From: Leptidea sinapis
Taxonomy: Eukaryota > Arthropoda > Insecta > Lepidoptera > Pieridae
Direction of reading: 5' to 3'
NCBI RefSeq assembly: GCF_905404315.1
Contig: NC_066268.1
Coordinates: 16,530,001 to 16,594,000, forward strand
DNA length: 64,000 bases
The position numbers and the translations under genes are program-made. Below, piece after piece: positions 42,500 to 54,278 of the stretch. The notes under the pieces are model-generated. The model was not told where the DNA came from and made no database searches. It was given only the letters and a program-made list of their open reading frames with translations. Positions within the stretch are counted from its first letter, which is position 1, and every line of letters starts with the position of its first letter.

Positions 42500-42835
42500 T
42501 CTCAACAAATAAAATTAACTCGGCTAAGTTAGTAAGTCTTTTGTTGGGCGATGTGTATGCTTTTACAACATGACCTCAGAAAATGTTCAAAACAAATGTA
42601 AGTAATACGAAATTTAATTTCAAAATAATTATTAAAAGATGTTTATGTTGTAAACCATATATTACCACAGATTGGGAATGGAGTAATCAAGCTATTTGAA
42701 TTTGATTCTAACGAATTTTTTAAAAAAAAAGAAGCCCTCTTCGAAGAATAGTTTGTTGCGCCTGTTCTTCTCAGGTTTGCGGTACACATTTTCGAATGGG
42801 TGATAGGTTTTGACGTTCAATAAGTGTAATAATTC
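42500..42835 (+). pseudogene. LINE 3' end (relic)
   Basis: AACTCGGCTAAGTTAGTAAG, TCTTTTGTTGGGCGATGTGT (coding block LSRVSKSFVGRCV-like), then TGTTGCGCCTGTTCTTCTCAG, TTTTCGAATGGGTG and TTTTGACGTTCAATAAG. Same family as 11285-11665. Confidence 0.65.
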
Positions 42836-42839
42836 ATAA

Positions 42840-43485
42840 TAATGACATCTGAAAACGTACGGAAAGTGCGTGGTTAGGTCACTTTAGGTGATAAGATGGG
42901 CGACACAGCGATTCTGTAGTCCAAAACAAAAATAATCTAAACTATATGACTATTTCAGATTAATAAAAGTATTTTAAGTATCCTTACTTTAATTATCTTT
43001 TGTTTTTAATTTGATACTTTAGTACAATATTATAACAAATACATTAAGTAAATTATTGATCAGGGAAAGTAGATTTATTTAACAGAACACATAACAATAA
43101 TTCACGAGGGCAATTTGGCACGTCAAAGATCTTTATGTATATCGTGAACGCAATCTCCGGAGTAGATCGGAGTGGGACACAGCCTACATAAATAATGAAA
43201 TATGTGCGAGGTATTATGAGAGTCTAAAGAAATCGGAAGTGACCGAGTCTCTAATCACACTAATGGCCAATGTACAACCTTCATCGCTGGCTTCAGGCTG
43301 ATACTTTGGGAAGTTGTGCAGCAGGTAAGCTTTGATTTCCATTTATAGGAAACACTCGGCAACTGTTAAGAGAATACATTACCCACCGATCGAATATTGC
43401 TTTGCCCAAAATCAATAAAAAACTAATCTGAAGACTAACTGAAAATTTTATCTCAATCGGTCCAGCCCTTTATAGATATTTAAAG
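42840..43485. other. Non-coding stretch
   Basis: No gene or repeat identified with confidence. Confidence 0.45.
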
Positions 43486-43489
43486 TCAA

Positions 43490-43720
43490 AGTTAAATAAA
43501 CTTTATTCAATTAGGCTTAAACTAAGCTGTTATGATTCGTCACTATAAATATTTCTTTTAAATTACTGAATTTACGATATATGTTCGGATAAAGTAGAGC
43601 TCAACGGCCACTCTTTTCAATTAAATAGAGTATTTTAAAATGGCTGTAATATACATAACAAATTAGTTTGTAAGGTGCTGCATCCAATATATGAATCGTG
43701 TTTAAATAATATAAATTATT
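43490..43720 (-). repeat. LINE 3'-end fragment, minus strand
   Basis: The reverse complement matches 53930-54165: AAGAGTGGCCGTTGAG, GAGCTCTACTTTATCCGAAC, GGATGCAGCACCTTACAAAC, and AATAAAGTTTATTT. The two copies lie in opposite orientation about 10 kb apart. Confidence 0.65.
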
Positions 43721-44409
43721 TAATAAACAATTAACTATATAAATATAAATTATCTTACTTTGGTTGCACCAACCTATAGGTACGCTTGAATTCATTGTTT
43801 GTGTAAGGTCGTGATTGTTTTGTAACTATAATTAGTCCCATAAAAATATGTTCTGATGAATATATGGCTAAATGAGAGAACTCAAGTTGTTTATGGATAC
43901 ATTAATATAGATTAGTATTACATACAAACAATCAATTTGTATAACACCTCATTTATTCTCCACCAACGATAAGTATTTCACGGTTATCAATCAATTATTT
44001 CTTCCTAAGCATCCAAATTTCAAGGGTTGTAATGAAAATAGAACTCAATTGTAAACTTAACTGATGATAGAACCGGAAGGTGCCGTACCTTACTTACCAA
44101 AGTGCTTAAAATATTAATATGGTATACACATGGATGTATTCTCAATATTTTTATTATTTATTAAATATAAAAAGTATTACAAACATAATGAGGTATAATG
44201 TTATACTTTTTCAAATGATAACATCTTGGTTAATAATAGCTACTGGTTTCGTTAGATTTCGTGCGTAGAAAAATTTAGGCTCTAAGTTAGGGTGTAGATT
44301 CCCCTACATAGGATGGACGACTCGATTCGCAATTATACCTTAATTTATTTTCGCATGATAAATAAATTAAATTTAATAAAAATATCTTAATTTTACTACT
44401 ACGATATAC

Positions 44410-44870
44410 TTAACATCTTTTATATAAAATTCTCGTGTCACAATGTTAGTTACCTTACTCCTCCGAAACGGCTTTACTGATTTTTACCAAATTTTATATG
44501 CATAATCAGTAGGTCTGACAATCGGCTACTATCTATTTTTCATACCCCTAAGTGAAGGGTTGTTCACCCTTAACATTTTTTTTATTAATTTTTGGACAAA
44601 ATTTTTGTTTTTATTTTTCTATAATGTGGCATTAAAAATACATACAACCCTAAATTTTTAACCTTTTATCACCAACTCCTTTTTTTTAATCACGATTTTT
44701 ATTTTATTCTGATCCATCCACAGATCCGCAACAGGGTTGCAAGATGGTAATCGAATACAATAATTATTGTAGTACGATAAATTATTCAAATATGTATTTT
44801 GTAGGTCTAGGAATCGGTCGTCATCAATTTTAATTGTCAATACGACGTTTGCTGGGTCAGCTAGTGATAA
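44410..44870 (+). repeat. Helitron-like non-autonomous element
   Basis: Starts TATATAAAATTCTCGTGTCA, then CTCCTCCGAAACGGCTTTAC, GTAGGTCTGACAATCGGC, an AT-rich body with CCACAGATCCGCAACAGG, and ends CGACGTTTGCTGGGTCAGC TAGT. Same family at 52970-53284. A short TC/A start and CTAGT end fit Helitrons, but no rolling-circle protein is present. Confidence 0.6.
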
Positions 44871-44874
44871 TATA

Positions 44875-46030
44875 ATTTTAATTAAAAATAAGGTACATTT
44901 ATCGTCATAATAAGTTACCCCTAGCTTACTTAGTCAGATTCATTAACCACTGGACATAGGGGCAAACATAAATATATATTTTATTACAACGAACTTTCAG
45001 CTCATGGTATTTGATTGCTGCCCTGCCCATTACGTACATTCGTCACCTTGAGACATGTGGAGTTGTGGTACCCATAATCTAGCCTAGTATCTTGTGCAAA
45101 GGAGCCTCCCACTGGTATAAAATATACAGAGAAAATTTATTTATAGATTTTAATACGATTAGTTTCAGCAACTTGCAATTATTAAAGAGGAATTCAAATT
45201 AATAGAACCAATTTAGTATAACAACGTTTTCATAGTTGATGCTGTGAACAAAGCGGGCCTCACAATTGGCAATAGTTCACTTCAATAGCGAGTGTTCTAA
45301 CAATGATATTGTAACTTTAATATTTATTGCACTTGATGAACTCGGTTCAACCTCCTGCAGCTCTACTCACACACACCGCCCGCGCCGCTGTGCTCCTTTA
45401 CGAATGAGTTTCTCCAACAAAATAACAGAGCCCATTTTCCTCGTGAGGGACCCCCTTACCTAGGGTTATGTCACATATTTTGAAAATTGTGCATTTAGTG
45501 TGTGTGACAGCTACGTCTTACGCTCGCGATACGTCAGTCACATTGTTTAAGTGTGCATGCGTTGCTGAAAATAGTGGCTAACAGTTCGGCGCTATTATTT
45601 CAAAGTGTCACATTCCTACTAGACGTATACATCATCTGATGTATTAAGCGACACCCACCCCGAGCCCAGGTCGTAACCATAATATTTTAAAGTACGTTAC
45701 TAGATATTCATCACGACTTAAATTAAAATGGCCCATTGTTAGTGTAACCATACAAGTTAATGTAACAGTTGATAACTGCCAAAAAATAATTTTTGTTGAG
45801 TTTACCCTAATAAATATATTTTGACGTTTGAGTATCTATGTTGCATCAGTTGTGGTAAATGTGAAAAGAAAGAAACCTTTTGACATTCATAAGTGTCATT
45901 TGCTTGACCTACATGAATAAAGTGATTTAATGTATACTTCCAATTATAGGGTGAAAACAGAAGAAAATGTCATGAAGTTAATTTTTAAAGAATTGGTTGC
46001 TAGAGGATGATTTTAGCTGCTCTACCGTTG
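44875..46030. other. Non-coding stretch with repeat scraps
   Basis: TGCCCTGCCCATTACG...GTCACCTTGAGAC (45018-45060) is a scrap of the 22955 repeat. 45490-45545 holds the GTGTGTGACAGCTACGTCTT / ACGCTCGCG motif. No gene. Confidence 0.5.
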
Positions 46031-46063
46031 CTCAGGAGAAAATCTGAGAAAGAAGAAACGGAG

Positions 46064-46095
46064 CAATAAACTCACCCGCCTGGGTGAGTTTATTG
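46064..46095. repeat. Perfect 14-bp hairpin in a LINE 3' scrap
   Basis: CAATAAACTCACCC (46064-46077) and GGGTGAGTTTATTG (46082-46095) around loop GCCT. The left arm belongs to a minus-strand LINE 3' end (AGAAGAAACGGAGCAATAAA). Confidence 0.9.
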
Positions 46096-46399
46096 GTTGG
46101 ACCCCGGCTGCCACATATTTTAGATAATTCTGCAGTTGTGTAATAAGATTTACTGAATGGCTATTTTTGATAAAACCTTTGTAATTCTTCTACAATACAT
46201 TCTTTTGCAAGACCTATCTTCCAAACAGTTATGAGTGCCACAGTAATGTCACACCGGCACCTTTCTCTGCTGCAAAGCAGTAACATTGTTGCAAGCACTG
46301 TTGTGTTTCAGTTTAAAGGCGCCATAGCTAATGAAATTACTGGGCTAATGAGACTTAATAATTATATCTCGATGTGACAAGTGCAATTGTAATACTACT

Positions 46400-46603
46400 A
46401 AGGTCGATATCTAGAGAGTGTACTTAGTCTTGGATTTTACTTACGAGAAACTTAGCTGAGTGTAAGCTTAGGTTATGATTTTTGATTTCGTTTCTATGGT
46501 CATTTTGGCCCAATGTAAAAGTAATGTTTCCGTTTTATAACAATGAGCTATGTTTTACGTAAGTAAAGTCTGAGCAAAGTAAAAGTACGCCTCATAAATG
46601 TCA
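46400..46603. repeat. MITE family A, copy 2
   Basis: Left part GTGTACTTAGTCTTGG, TTTTACTTACGAGAAACTTA; middle TTTTGATTTCGTTTCTATGG; right part TTTTACGTAAGTAAAGTCTG, AGCAAAGTAAAAGTACGC. The ends are rough inverted repeats. It abuts MITE C at 46606. Confidence 0.65.
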
Positions 46604-46605
46604 CC

Positions 46606-46946
46606 CTAACGGCCGTTCCCAATATATTATCTACAGATAGAGATAAATTACTACCTTCTACTGTCAGTAATTAGCTGTCAATAATCTGAAGCTGTCCCAA
46701 TATACCCGATAAGTTATTCTTATCGCTTTATATTGGGACGCGAGAATTGCAATTTCCATACAAACTTTATATCGCTGGTAAGGTCTATAGGCTACGGCTA
46801 TAAGGCTATACGTCGTCCCATTGACAGACAGTGTGCACGAATAAGGTGAGTTACCGTTGATAAGTTTATTGGGACAGAAATGTCAACGATAGTTACGATT
46901 TTTATCTCAAGTAAGAGATAGACTGAATATTGGGAACGGCCGTTAG
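46606..46946. repeat. MITE C with perfect 20-bp terminal inverted repeats
   Basis: CTAACGGCCGTTCCCAATAT at 46606-46625 is exactly complementary to 46927-46946. The 341-bp body has further internal echoes of TATTGGGACG. No clear target duplication was seen. No transposase. Confidence 0.9.
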
Positions 46947-47049
46947 AGTGTTGGGATGGCATACCATGTCTTACTCGTCTCTTTATCTTATCTTTTTAAT
47001 TTAATAAAGGGAAGTCTTCCATTGAACAACACAAATATTCACGTCAATA

Positions 47050-47720
47050 TTTCCGAACAAAACAACGCTATTTGGTTAATTAACTGGTCCCTACTGCGCC
47101 TACGTTCAGTGCATAATTAAACCCTCCACGTAAACGGTCCGGTTAATATGTTCAAGCGTCGCTTTTGCTTTAGGAGACCTAAACTCTCCTATGAGAATAA
47201 ACAATCGCTGCGGACGGCTCGTCCAGAGCTTCGCCTCACAAATGAATTAGTGGTGTGCCGCCGCAACACCCCCCCCCCCCCTCCCTACTTACGTGGGGGG
47301 TGGGGCGGGTCATGTTGCGATTAAAATATAATTAGCCGCTCGGCAATTGTTTCGCCATCGAGCCAGGTGGCGAGCCGCTAGCTAAATTAAATAGCCGTAT
47401 ACAGTTTCCAATTACGGTTCCCGCGGCCGAAGAACGATCCTTGTCCATAACAGGAGCCCTGAACAATACGAGGAGCTTGCAGCTTATTATTAATAACGCG
47501 CACAGGAAGTAGAAGTGGCGTGTGATTGATACAGTGGCGACTGGTGGTACACGTGTAACGCGATATTAATTACGATCCGAGCTACGACACGATAAATCAC
47601 ACTCGGCTAGTACTTTCGGCAATAATGAATTCAAACGGGCTGCGATAATTGCGTACCTAATTACGAGCGGCGGTTTCATTTATCAATGTCGGATTATGAA
47701 TTACGAATGACGTTAATTAA
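47050..47720. promoter_or_regulatory. Candidate regulatory DNA block
   Basis: GC-richer, free of recognised repeats, with many TTAATTA/ATTACG motifs (for example 47563-47572, 47659-47664, 47699-47718). Contains a C13 tract (47269-47281) followed by G-rich GGGGGGTGGGGCGGG. No coding frame. Confidence 0.35.
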
Positions 47721-47724
47721 ACAT

Positions 47725-48890
47725 GCGTAGTGGTCGGGTAGTGTGGCCACCGCAGGCCCTCTGGCGACTGGCAACTAAACAATTAGGTTTAGAACTACGG
47801 GCGCTATTGCTTTGGAAACTTGTCAGAACTTATGGGCCATTCTATGTGGAAACAGCGCTTGATACATTTGAAATAATTTACAACTTTTATAACGAGAGAG
47901 AAATGTAATACGCCTTTGAAGGTTCACCAACAATATTATTTCACCAATTTTATCAGATCATCCAACAAGCTGTATATTAATCTCATTAATATTTAATAAA
48001 TAACCATAATTCGCTAACTGGTCATAGACTACAAAAATATAGAGAGTGACAAAGCTATATTTTTTATTCATTCTTTCAGTAATTATTTGTGTTAAAACTG
48101 TGTTACAAGGGACAAAAGTGATGGTTTGTGAGTCGAGGACGATATTTTGGATCCTAAACGTAGTGAGAAATTTAATATACGCCGCCCGAGAACAAAATAT
48201 TTCGGCCCCGAGTGTGACTCACAATTTGTCATCGCTCACTATGAGAAAAAAGAAAGATGGATGCACACTGCACATGACTTTTTCAGCGTATTGCCGACAA
48301 AATGTAACCAGGCAGTAGCTACGTCATACGTTATAGGTTTGTCCTCTTTTGTTACATATTAATAAGCAGGAAATCTGACCAATCAGACGGGAGAGAGCTC
48401 AGTTCCCATTAGAACAAAATTGAATTTTGTTCCCGCTGTTCTCTGACAATGACTAAATACAATTGTTGTTTTTCGTAAAGTATGGTAAAACATACTTTAG
48501 TTATCTCTTATGTATGTAATGATAACTTATATGTGATTTGAAACACGATGAAAAGAAAACTAATAAGAGTAATATATGCATAGTGTCGTATTACGAATTG
48601 TACCTTCTTATAAATAAAGTTTACACATTATTATAACTATTTATGTAAATATAACCTGTTGTTTGTTCGTAATTACGTAAAACCATTTCGCAGATCATCT
48701 GAACAAATATAAACAATCATGTAATGCATATGCAAACTAAGAAATTAGTTTGTCAAGTAAATATTTAATGATACCTTCGACCCACTTTGTACGGTATCCA
48801 TTTGATATTATTATTAGCTATAGGTTTGACTATACACAATTTAAATAACAGGACTATTTGTTTTATAAAGAGGAAGAGTGACGAGAGCTC
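47725..48890. other. Non-coding stretch
   Basis: The overlapping frames at 48046-48362 do not match a known family. AT-rich elsewhere. Nothing else recognised. Confidence 0.45.
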
Positions 48891-48899
48891 ATGTTAGTT

Positions 48900-49730
48900 A
48901 GTGTACGTCCTGGGGTGCTACAGCTACCTCCTCGTGTGCTAAAGGGCCTTCAGCCTTGGGACCAAATCGTAAGCCTGGGCCTACCCCAGAATTGAAAGCG
49001 CTAAGTCTACGACTGTGGAGGTCAAAGTGATCATTGGTTTCAAGAGGGTCAGCTTCACATTTCAGAGCGGACCTACAAACACTTTTGCGGAACAGTTGGT
49101 TCCGCAGAGGGTGGATCTGGGTCGGATCTGGCCCGGGTAGGGGTATAGAACGCTCCGGGCACCTCCGGAGTTGGTACGCCCACTAAATCTATTCTAGCCC
49201 TGACAGAGGCTCCAAATGCTCTAAGAACATCTGCAATTGGAGCCACGGCTTCTCTGTCAGATGCACATATAACTAAACCGCAGGCCTGACGTCCTCGCGG
49301 TGAAAAACCGCACAAAAGGACGATTAGACCTGCAAAAGGCAAAAAGCCCTAAGATAAAAACCAAAAGGCAAAATGGATCCTCCAAGCTAACCTCCACCAT
49401 GATGTAGCTGCCAATGCAGTAATGCAGCACTGTCTTGGAGAAGGAACAGCAGACCTCGCCCTCATTCAGAAGCTTGGGTTGCTGGCACTTCCATCCTAGC
49501 CTGTGGTTGAATATGCGCGGAAACACAAGGCCGAACTACTGGTTGGGTGCGATGCCAACGCTCACAACTCCGCATGGGAGAGCACAAACATCAATACCAG
49601 AGGATAGATTCTAAATGATTTCCTTAACACTAACCATCTTGACCTTCTGTACATAGGTTCTACTCCTACCTTTGTAACCAGAGCAAGGCAGGTCGTTTTG
49701 GACATACATAACCTTCGCTACGGAAAATCT
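48900..49730 (+). pseudogene. LINE endonuclease region (relic)
   Basis: Plus-strand frames read LTEAPNALRTSAIGATASLSDA (about 49200-49260), GEKPHKRTIRPAKGKKP, WILQANLHHDVAANAVMQHCLGEGTADLALIQK (about 49373-49470), KAELLVGCDANAHNSAWEST (about 49530-49590), ILNDFLNTNHLDLLYIGSTPTFVTRARQVVLDI (to about 49712). This is the N-terminal part of a non-LTR ORF2: an apurinic-type endonuclease with the LIQ..., DANAHN and TFVTR blocks. Several stops and deletions are present; the catalytic Glu motif reads QK instead of QE. No RT follows; a minus-strand LINE relic comes next. Confidence 0.7.
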
Positions 49731-49834
49731 TGCCAGACATATCCTGAAACCTTCCAAGTAATGAAAACTCCATGTCCGACCACAACCACATAACTTTTTC
49801 TTTAGCAGCAACTCTTGACTGCCGAACCATAACT

Positions 49835-50270
49835 GAAGTCATTTCTAGTACTACTACTAATACCTCTTCGGAAACAAATGGCGCTCTGAGAGAGAAGAAG
49901 CGGCGCAAGATTCTTTATTTTTGCGCTCTTTTTAATAAAATTTACAATAATGTACTGTCATTGTAATTGCTATAAAATAATCATAAACAAGTCCCAGGCT
50001 ATTACGACAGAGCCATTTATTTATTAAAACATTTAAATTTATTTACAGATAAAGCCTGAACAGTGGCTGGGACTGTATTATAAAAGTGTATAAATTTACC
50101 GTTAAAGCTATTATGTATCTTATGAAGCCTACTAGAATAAGACACAAGCAATCCCTTATTTCTAGTGTTATAATAATGATAATCAATATTAAGAGCAAAA
50201 TGGTTACGATTTTTATGCACGAGTATTAAATTTTCATAAATGTTGTGACAATGAACAGTCATAATATTTA
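49835..50270 (-). pseudogene. LINE C-terminus and 3' end, minus strand (relic)
   Basis: Minus frame from 50262: HNIYENLILVHKNRNHFALN, DYHYYNTRNKGLLVSYSSRL, FNGKFIHFYNTVPATVQALS, then a 3' region (rc 49905-49840) with CTTGCGCCGCTTCTTCTCTC and GAGCGCCATTTGTTTCCGAA. It abuts the plus-strand endonuclease relic. Confidence 0.75.
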
Positions 50271-50279
50271 TGTCTTTAA

Positions 50280-52395
50280 ATTTTTATTTGACAAGTGGGT
50301 ATGAAACTTTTGGAAATGTAAATTAGCTGACTTTCAGATAAATGAAAGCTTAAAACTTTAATATTAAGTATTTCATAGCCATTATTGACAACCCACAAAA
50401 TACAGCATGGCTCAATAAAAATAAATGAGCCCTTTACCCTGAACGATGGAGTACAGGATATATTTAAGATCAATGTGCTTCTCGGACAAGGACAAGGCCT
50501 CTCCTATCACCTCCCACCCTATCTATGGCTGAATAAGTTCTCTTCAAAATGTTAATACTGAATGAGTTATTATTACTAAATAGTAAAAACAGAACATTTT
50601 AAAATAAATGTTATGAGATTCTCAATTTTGCATAAAACGGTGTTATGTTTCAGTCATTAGTCGGTAAATCTCCAGTCCATGCGGGGTCCATCCAAGCTCT
50701 GAACTATGAACTTCGCTAATTGTATGACCCACAATATCTCAAGAATACGTTACGAGCCTTGGGCGAAACCTTTTAATTCAATACATAAATTTTCATTTCA
50801 AAACTATTTTAATTAATCTACAAGTATTTATAATTAATACTTCTAATAAATTATTATTATAACGATCCATGCAAAAATATTACAATAATAATAATAATAA
50901 TAATAAACTTTATTAGCAACATATTAAGTTCACCTGCTAAATATATGTCAAAATTTTTATAATAAAAAAGGAATCTTTACAAAATAAGTAACTTCAACAT
51001 ATGTATTAAACGATAACAAAGAAAAATATATAAAACAGACCTATTGATAGTAAAAAAAGAATGATGACATTAAGGAGCAGTTCTATCACTTTATTGGTGT
51101 CAATATTAAAGTACATAGTACAAATTATGAAGACGTGTGCTATTGATATCTAGCTTGTTCTTATCGCTTGGTATCAAAACTATAGTCTGAACATTATGTC
51201 ACTGTCATAATTTAACAGAACAATAAACAATAATAGATTGTAATATTTTCTACGCCATATACTTACAATATAAACTATCTGACAGCCCGATAACGCGTCA
51301 CCAATTTTGATTTGTCAATGTGTGCGTTACTATTTCTTTAATATTCACAATACTAAGTTGCTGACTGTTTACGACTTCGCAATCAAAATCTGTTACAGTA
51401 ACAATAAATTCACAAAACTTTTACCTACGCTGCATCTAGGTTCTTCTCTCTCACGGTTCGTTTATCCATTCGCTAGTATATTGTAACCCTATGTTCCTGG
51501 CCACTGCGATAAATGGACACAATATAATATTATAGAGGTAAATACAGTTTATTTAGGAGTATGTCGGATCAGATGGAAACCCAAGTGGGAGATGATCGAG
51601 TAAACGACATTGTATCGTAACAAGTAACATTGGATATTGGTCCCCATCCCCACTCCCCACTATTGAGTCAGTAACTCGCGAGACAATGCAGTAGGTACCG
51701 CCTAAATAATTTAATAGTAGTGAGCCCCGTTTAAACAATCGACGGTTATTGGATTGTTTACGAAATGCTACACCAATTAGATGAATATTTGAATAATTGA
51801 AACTGAATTGTTGTTGAATAATTTATTGGCAGCCTTTGTACTGATAAACAATTGTATTCAATTATCTTGACTTTTACATACCTACACTTATAATATAAAT
51901 ATCTTAATATTTATAATTTTAATCTTTACATTAGGTAAATTAGCAGAGTAGTAGGGTAGAGGTAAAGAAAATATTAAAAAACTTTTTTTAAAGAACATTA
52001 AGGCAGGCTTTCATCATATTAGTTGTTATAATTAAGGTTTAAGTCAAATCTAACGTTAACAGTAACACTGACTTTAATATAGACTGCGGAATGTGTAACA
52101 CCATCGTATTCGTTAGCAACTATGCTAACTTTAACAGCTATAAAGTTAAAAAGTGAAATATCTAGTCAATATCGAATATTTATTTGAAACTTTTGACAGG
52201 TCGCTATTTAGCTATTTAACATTAACAGTAGCTGTAACGAAGTCATCTAAAAATTGTTAAATGGTGCAACACATTTTATGCTTATCCGGTACTTTAACAT
52301 GTTTGTTATTGCTACAGTTAGCTGATGAAACCTAGCCTAAATATTAGTTAGACGGTAGCGTACGATAAGAAAGCAGTGATAGTGGAGCTATCTAT
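50280..52395. other. AT-rich non-coding stretch
   Basis: No gene. An ATA/AAT microsatellite at about 50886-50907 precedes a TTTATTAGC LINE-like scrap. Confidence 0.5.
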
Positions 52396-52397
52396 TG

Positions 52398-52480
52398 TGG
52401 GGAGGGAGGTGGTAGGTGGTAGGTGGGAGGTGGTAGGTGGTGGCGTGTCGCGCGGCAGTTAGTCGCGTGTCGTGCGCGCG
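52398..52480. repeat. GGTGGTA minisatellite and CG-rich patch
   Basis: GGAGGTGGTAGGTGGTAGGT repeats imperfectly to 52443 and is followed by GTCGTGCGCGCGCGCTC. The plus-strand frame across it (from 52437) has no domain. Confidence 0.75.
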
Positions 52481-52489
52481 CGCTCATTT

Positions 52490-52965
52490 GTTATTCATGG
52501 CGCTGCAACACGCGAATCTAGAGCCGCAACCCTCCTCCATTTATCATTGCTCGTCTTCGGGCTACCATCTGATACATATTACATTCATACCTTCAACTGG
52601 GACTCTTACTGTTTCATGTGACAAATTACGAATTAATGTATACATATTACGAATTGATAAGTGCTCATTTTAAGACTATTTGAATAAAGTTTATTTGTCT
52701 TTGATACCACAGATATTATGTATAATATGTGAATTTTTGTACAAAATAAATTCGTAGAAAGTAATTATTGTGTTGATTTTTTTAAAGAAAAGGTAATTAC
52801 TGTTAAAACAATTTAAAAAAAAAATAGGCTGATTTTTATCCCTAATTTTTACAAAAGATTTTAATTGTTTATCAACTTTCTAATGGAACAAAAAACATAT
52901 TTCAATGTTATTACGGTAAGGTATTGCAAAATAATAACTAATTGTAATTATAAAATGGCATAATC
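52490..52965. other. Non-coding stretch
   Basis: Nothing recognised beyond AT-rich sequence. Confidence 0.45.
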
Positions 52966-52969
52966 TAAT

Positions 52970-53284
52970 ATATAAAATTCTCATGTCGCGGTGTTTCTAG
53001 TTAAACTCCTTCGAAACGGCTTGACCGATTCTCATGAAATTTTGAGTGCATATTGGGTAGGTCTGAGAATCGGACAACATCTATTTTTGATCCCCCTAAA
53101 TGTTAAGGGTGGTCCACGCTAAATTTGTTTATTTAATTTTTTGACATTTTTTTAAATTGATTTGATTATGAGTCAGCATTAAAAAATACACACAACTTCA
53201 AATTTTTACCAATCTAAGATCAACAGTTACTTTTGTATCGCGATTTTAATATCGGCAATACAACGTTTGCTGGGTCAGCTAGTA
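52970..53284 (+). repeat. Helitron-like non-autonomous element
   Basis: TCTAATATATAAAATTCTCA, TCCTTCGAAACGGCTTGACC, GATTCTCATGAAATTTTGAG, GGTAGGTCTGAGAATCGG, ... CAACGTTTGCTGGGTCAGCT AGT. About 315 bp, related to 44410-44870 and to the minus-strand 14030-14298. Confidence 0.65.
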
Positions 53285-53544
53285 TTCTATAAAATAAATG
53301 ACAAAACACATCTTTTTTATGTAAAATGCAACCACAGGCATAAATAGTATTAGGTATACCATCGTCTGGCACCCATAGTTCAGACTTTGCCTAGATGGCA
53401 AGATCTTAACGCAAAAGTTTTTCATTTATTAAAAAAAATTGTAAGTTAATATTTGGTAAAAAAAATATATTAAAAATACAAATGTACATTTGGCGGTCTG
53501 TATTTCAAAGTAAACATCAATCAGCCATAATTTACAATAACAAG

Positions 53545-53810
53545 TTACATGAAAGGCGCGGCTCCAGTTACGGTATTAATAATATTGTACGTGCGGCGGC
53601 CACGGACGCTCGTTATAGCGAGCCAGCCGGTCAGCGCTGCGGAAAATTCGGCCGAAACTGACGCGCGTGAAAATTTAATGAACGGCCGGCTGCTAGTGGA
53701 CTAAAAGGTAAAGTGCACCCTCTTGGTATGGTCGGGCCACGAGACGGAACGCGGGCCACTGTGTTCATGAGCTCTACTAGCGCCGCGCCCAACTATCATT
53801 ATTAATAAAA
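53545..53810. promoter_or_regulatory. Candidate regulatory DNA block
   Basis: GC-rich and repeat-free in an AT-rich setting: GTGCGGCGGCCACGGACGCT, CGAGCCAGCCGGTCAGCGCT, GAACGGCCGGCTGC. A phrase similar to the inverse of CGAGCCAGCCGG lies at about 59251-59265. No coding frame. Confidence 0.3.
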
Positions 53811-53929
53811 CAACTTAATTTACGCTCAATATTTTTAGAATATTTATTTATTTAAGCAAACTTTATTACTTTTAATGAAATATTTGATATTATTGGATGT
53901 GGCATGATTCATATATTGGATGCAGCACC

Positions 53930-54165
53930 TTACAAATTAATTAGTTATGTATGTTACAACCATTGTAGAACTCTTTATCTTCTTTATTACTCTATTTGAT
54001 TGGAAAGAGTGGCCGTTGAGTCTCTTGTATGTTCTTCTCACGAGCTCTACTTTTTCCGAACATGTGGAAGGTTCAGTAATTTAAAATAAATATTTATTGT
54101 GACGATTCTAAAGCGCTTAGTTTAGGCCTTAATGAATAAAGTTTATTTTGAAACTTTACAGTATT
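53930..54165 (+). repeat. LINE 3'-end fragment
   Basis: GGATGCAGCACCTTACAAAT, AGAACTCTTTATCTTCTTTA, GGAAAGAGTGGCCGTTGAGT, CTTGTATGTTCTTCTCACGA, GCTCTACTTTTTCCGAACAT, ending AATGAATAAAGTTTATTTTG. A standard LINE 3' region; inverted counterpart at 43490-43720. Confidence 0.7.
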
Positions 54166-54278
54166 CCATTTTACAAAGTTTGACAGGTTAAGTTTTAATC
54201 AATTATTAACGTTAATAATAATATTATGAAGATTGTTTTAGCTATTATAGTGATCATATAAAAAAATAAGAGGTCGTA

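Noticed and set aside
48046..48362. Two overlapping plus frames with a TKYFGPECDSQFVIAHYEKK segment
   Set aside because: Composition is protein-like in part, but no family is recognised, no splice sites are convincing and the frames overlap. Not supported as a gene.
49073..49526. Minus-strand frames over the LINE endonuclease region
   Set aside because: The plus strand carries recognisable endonuclease blocks, so these are antisense shadows.
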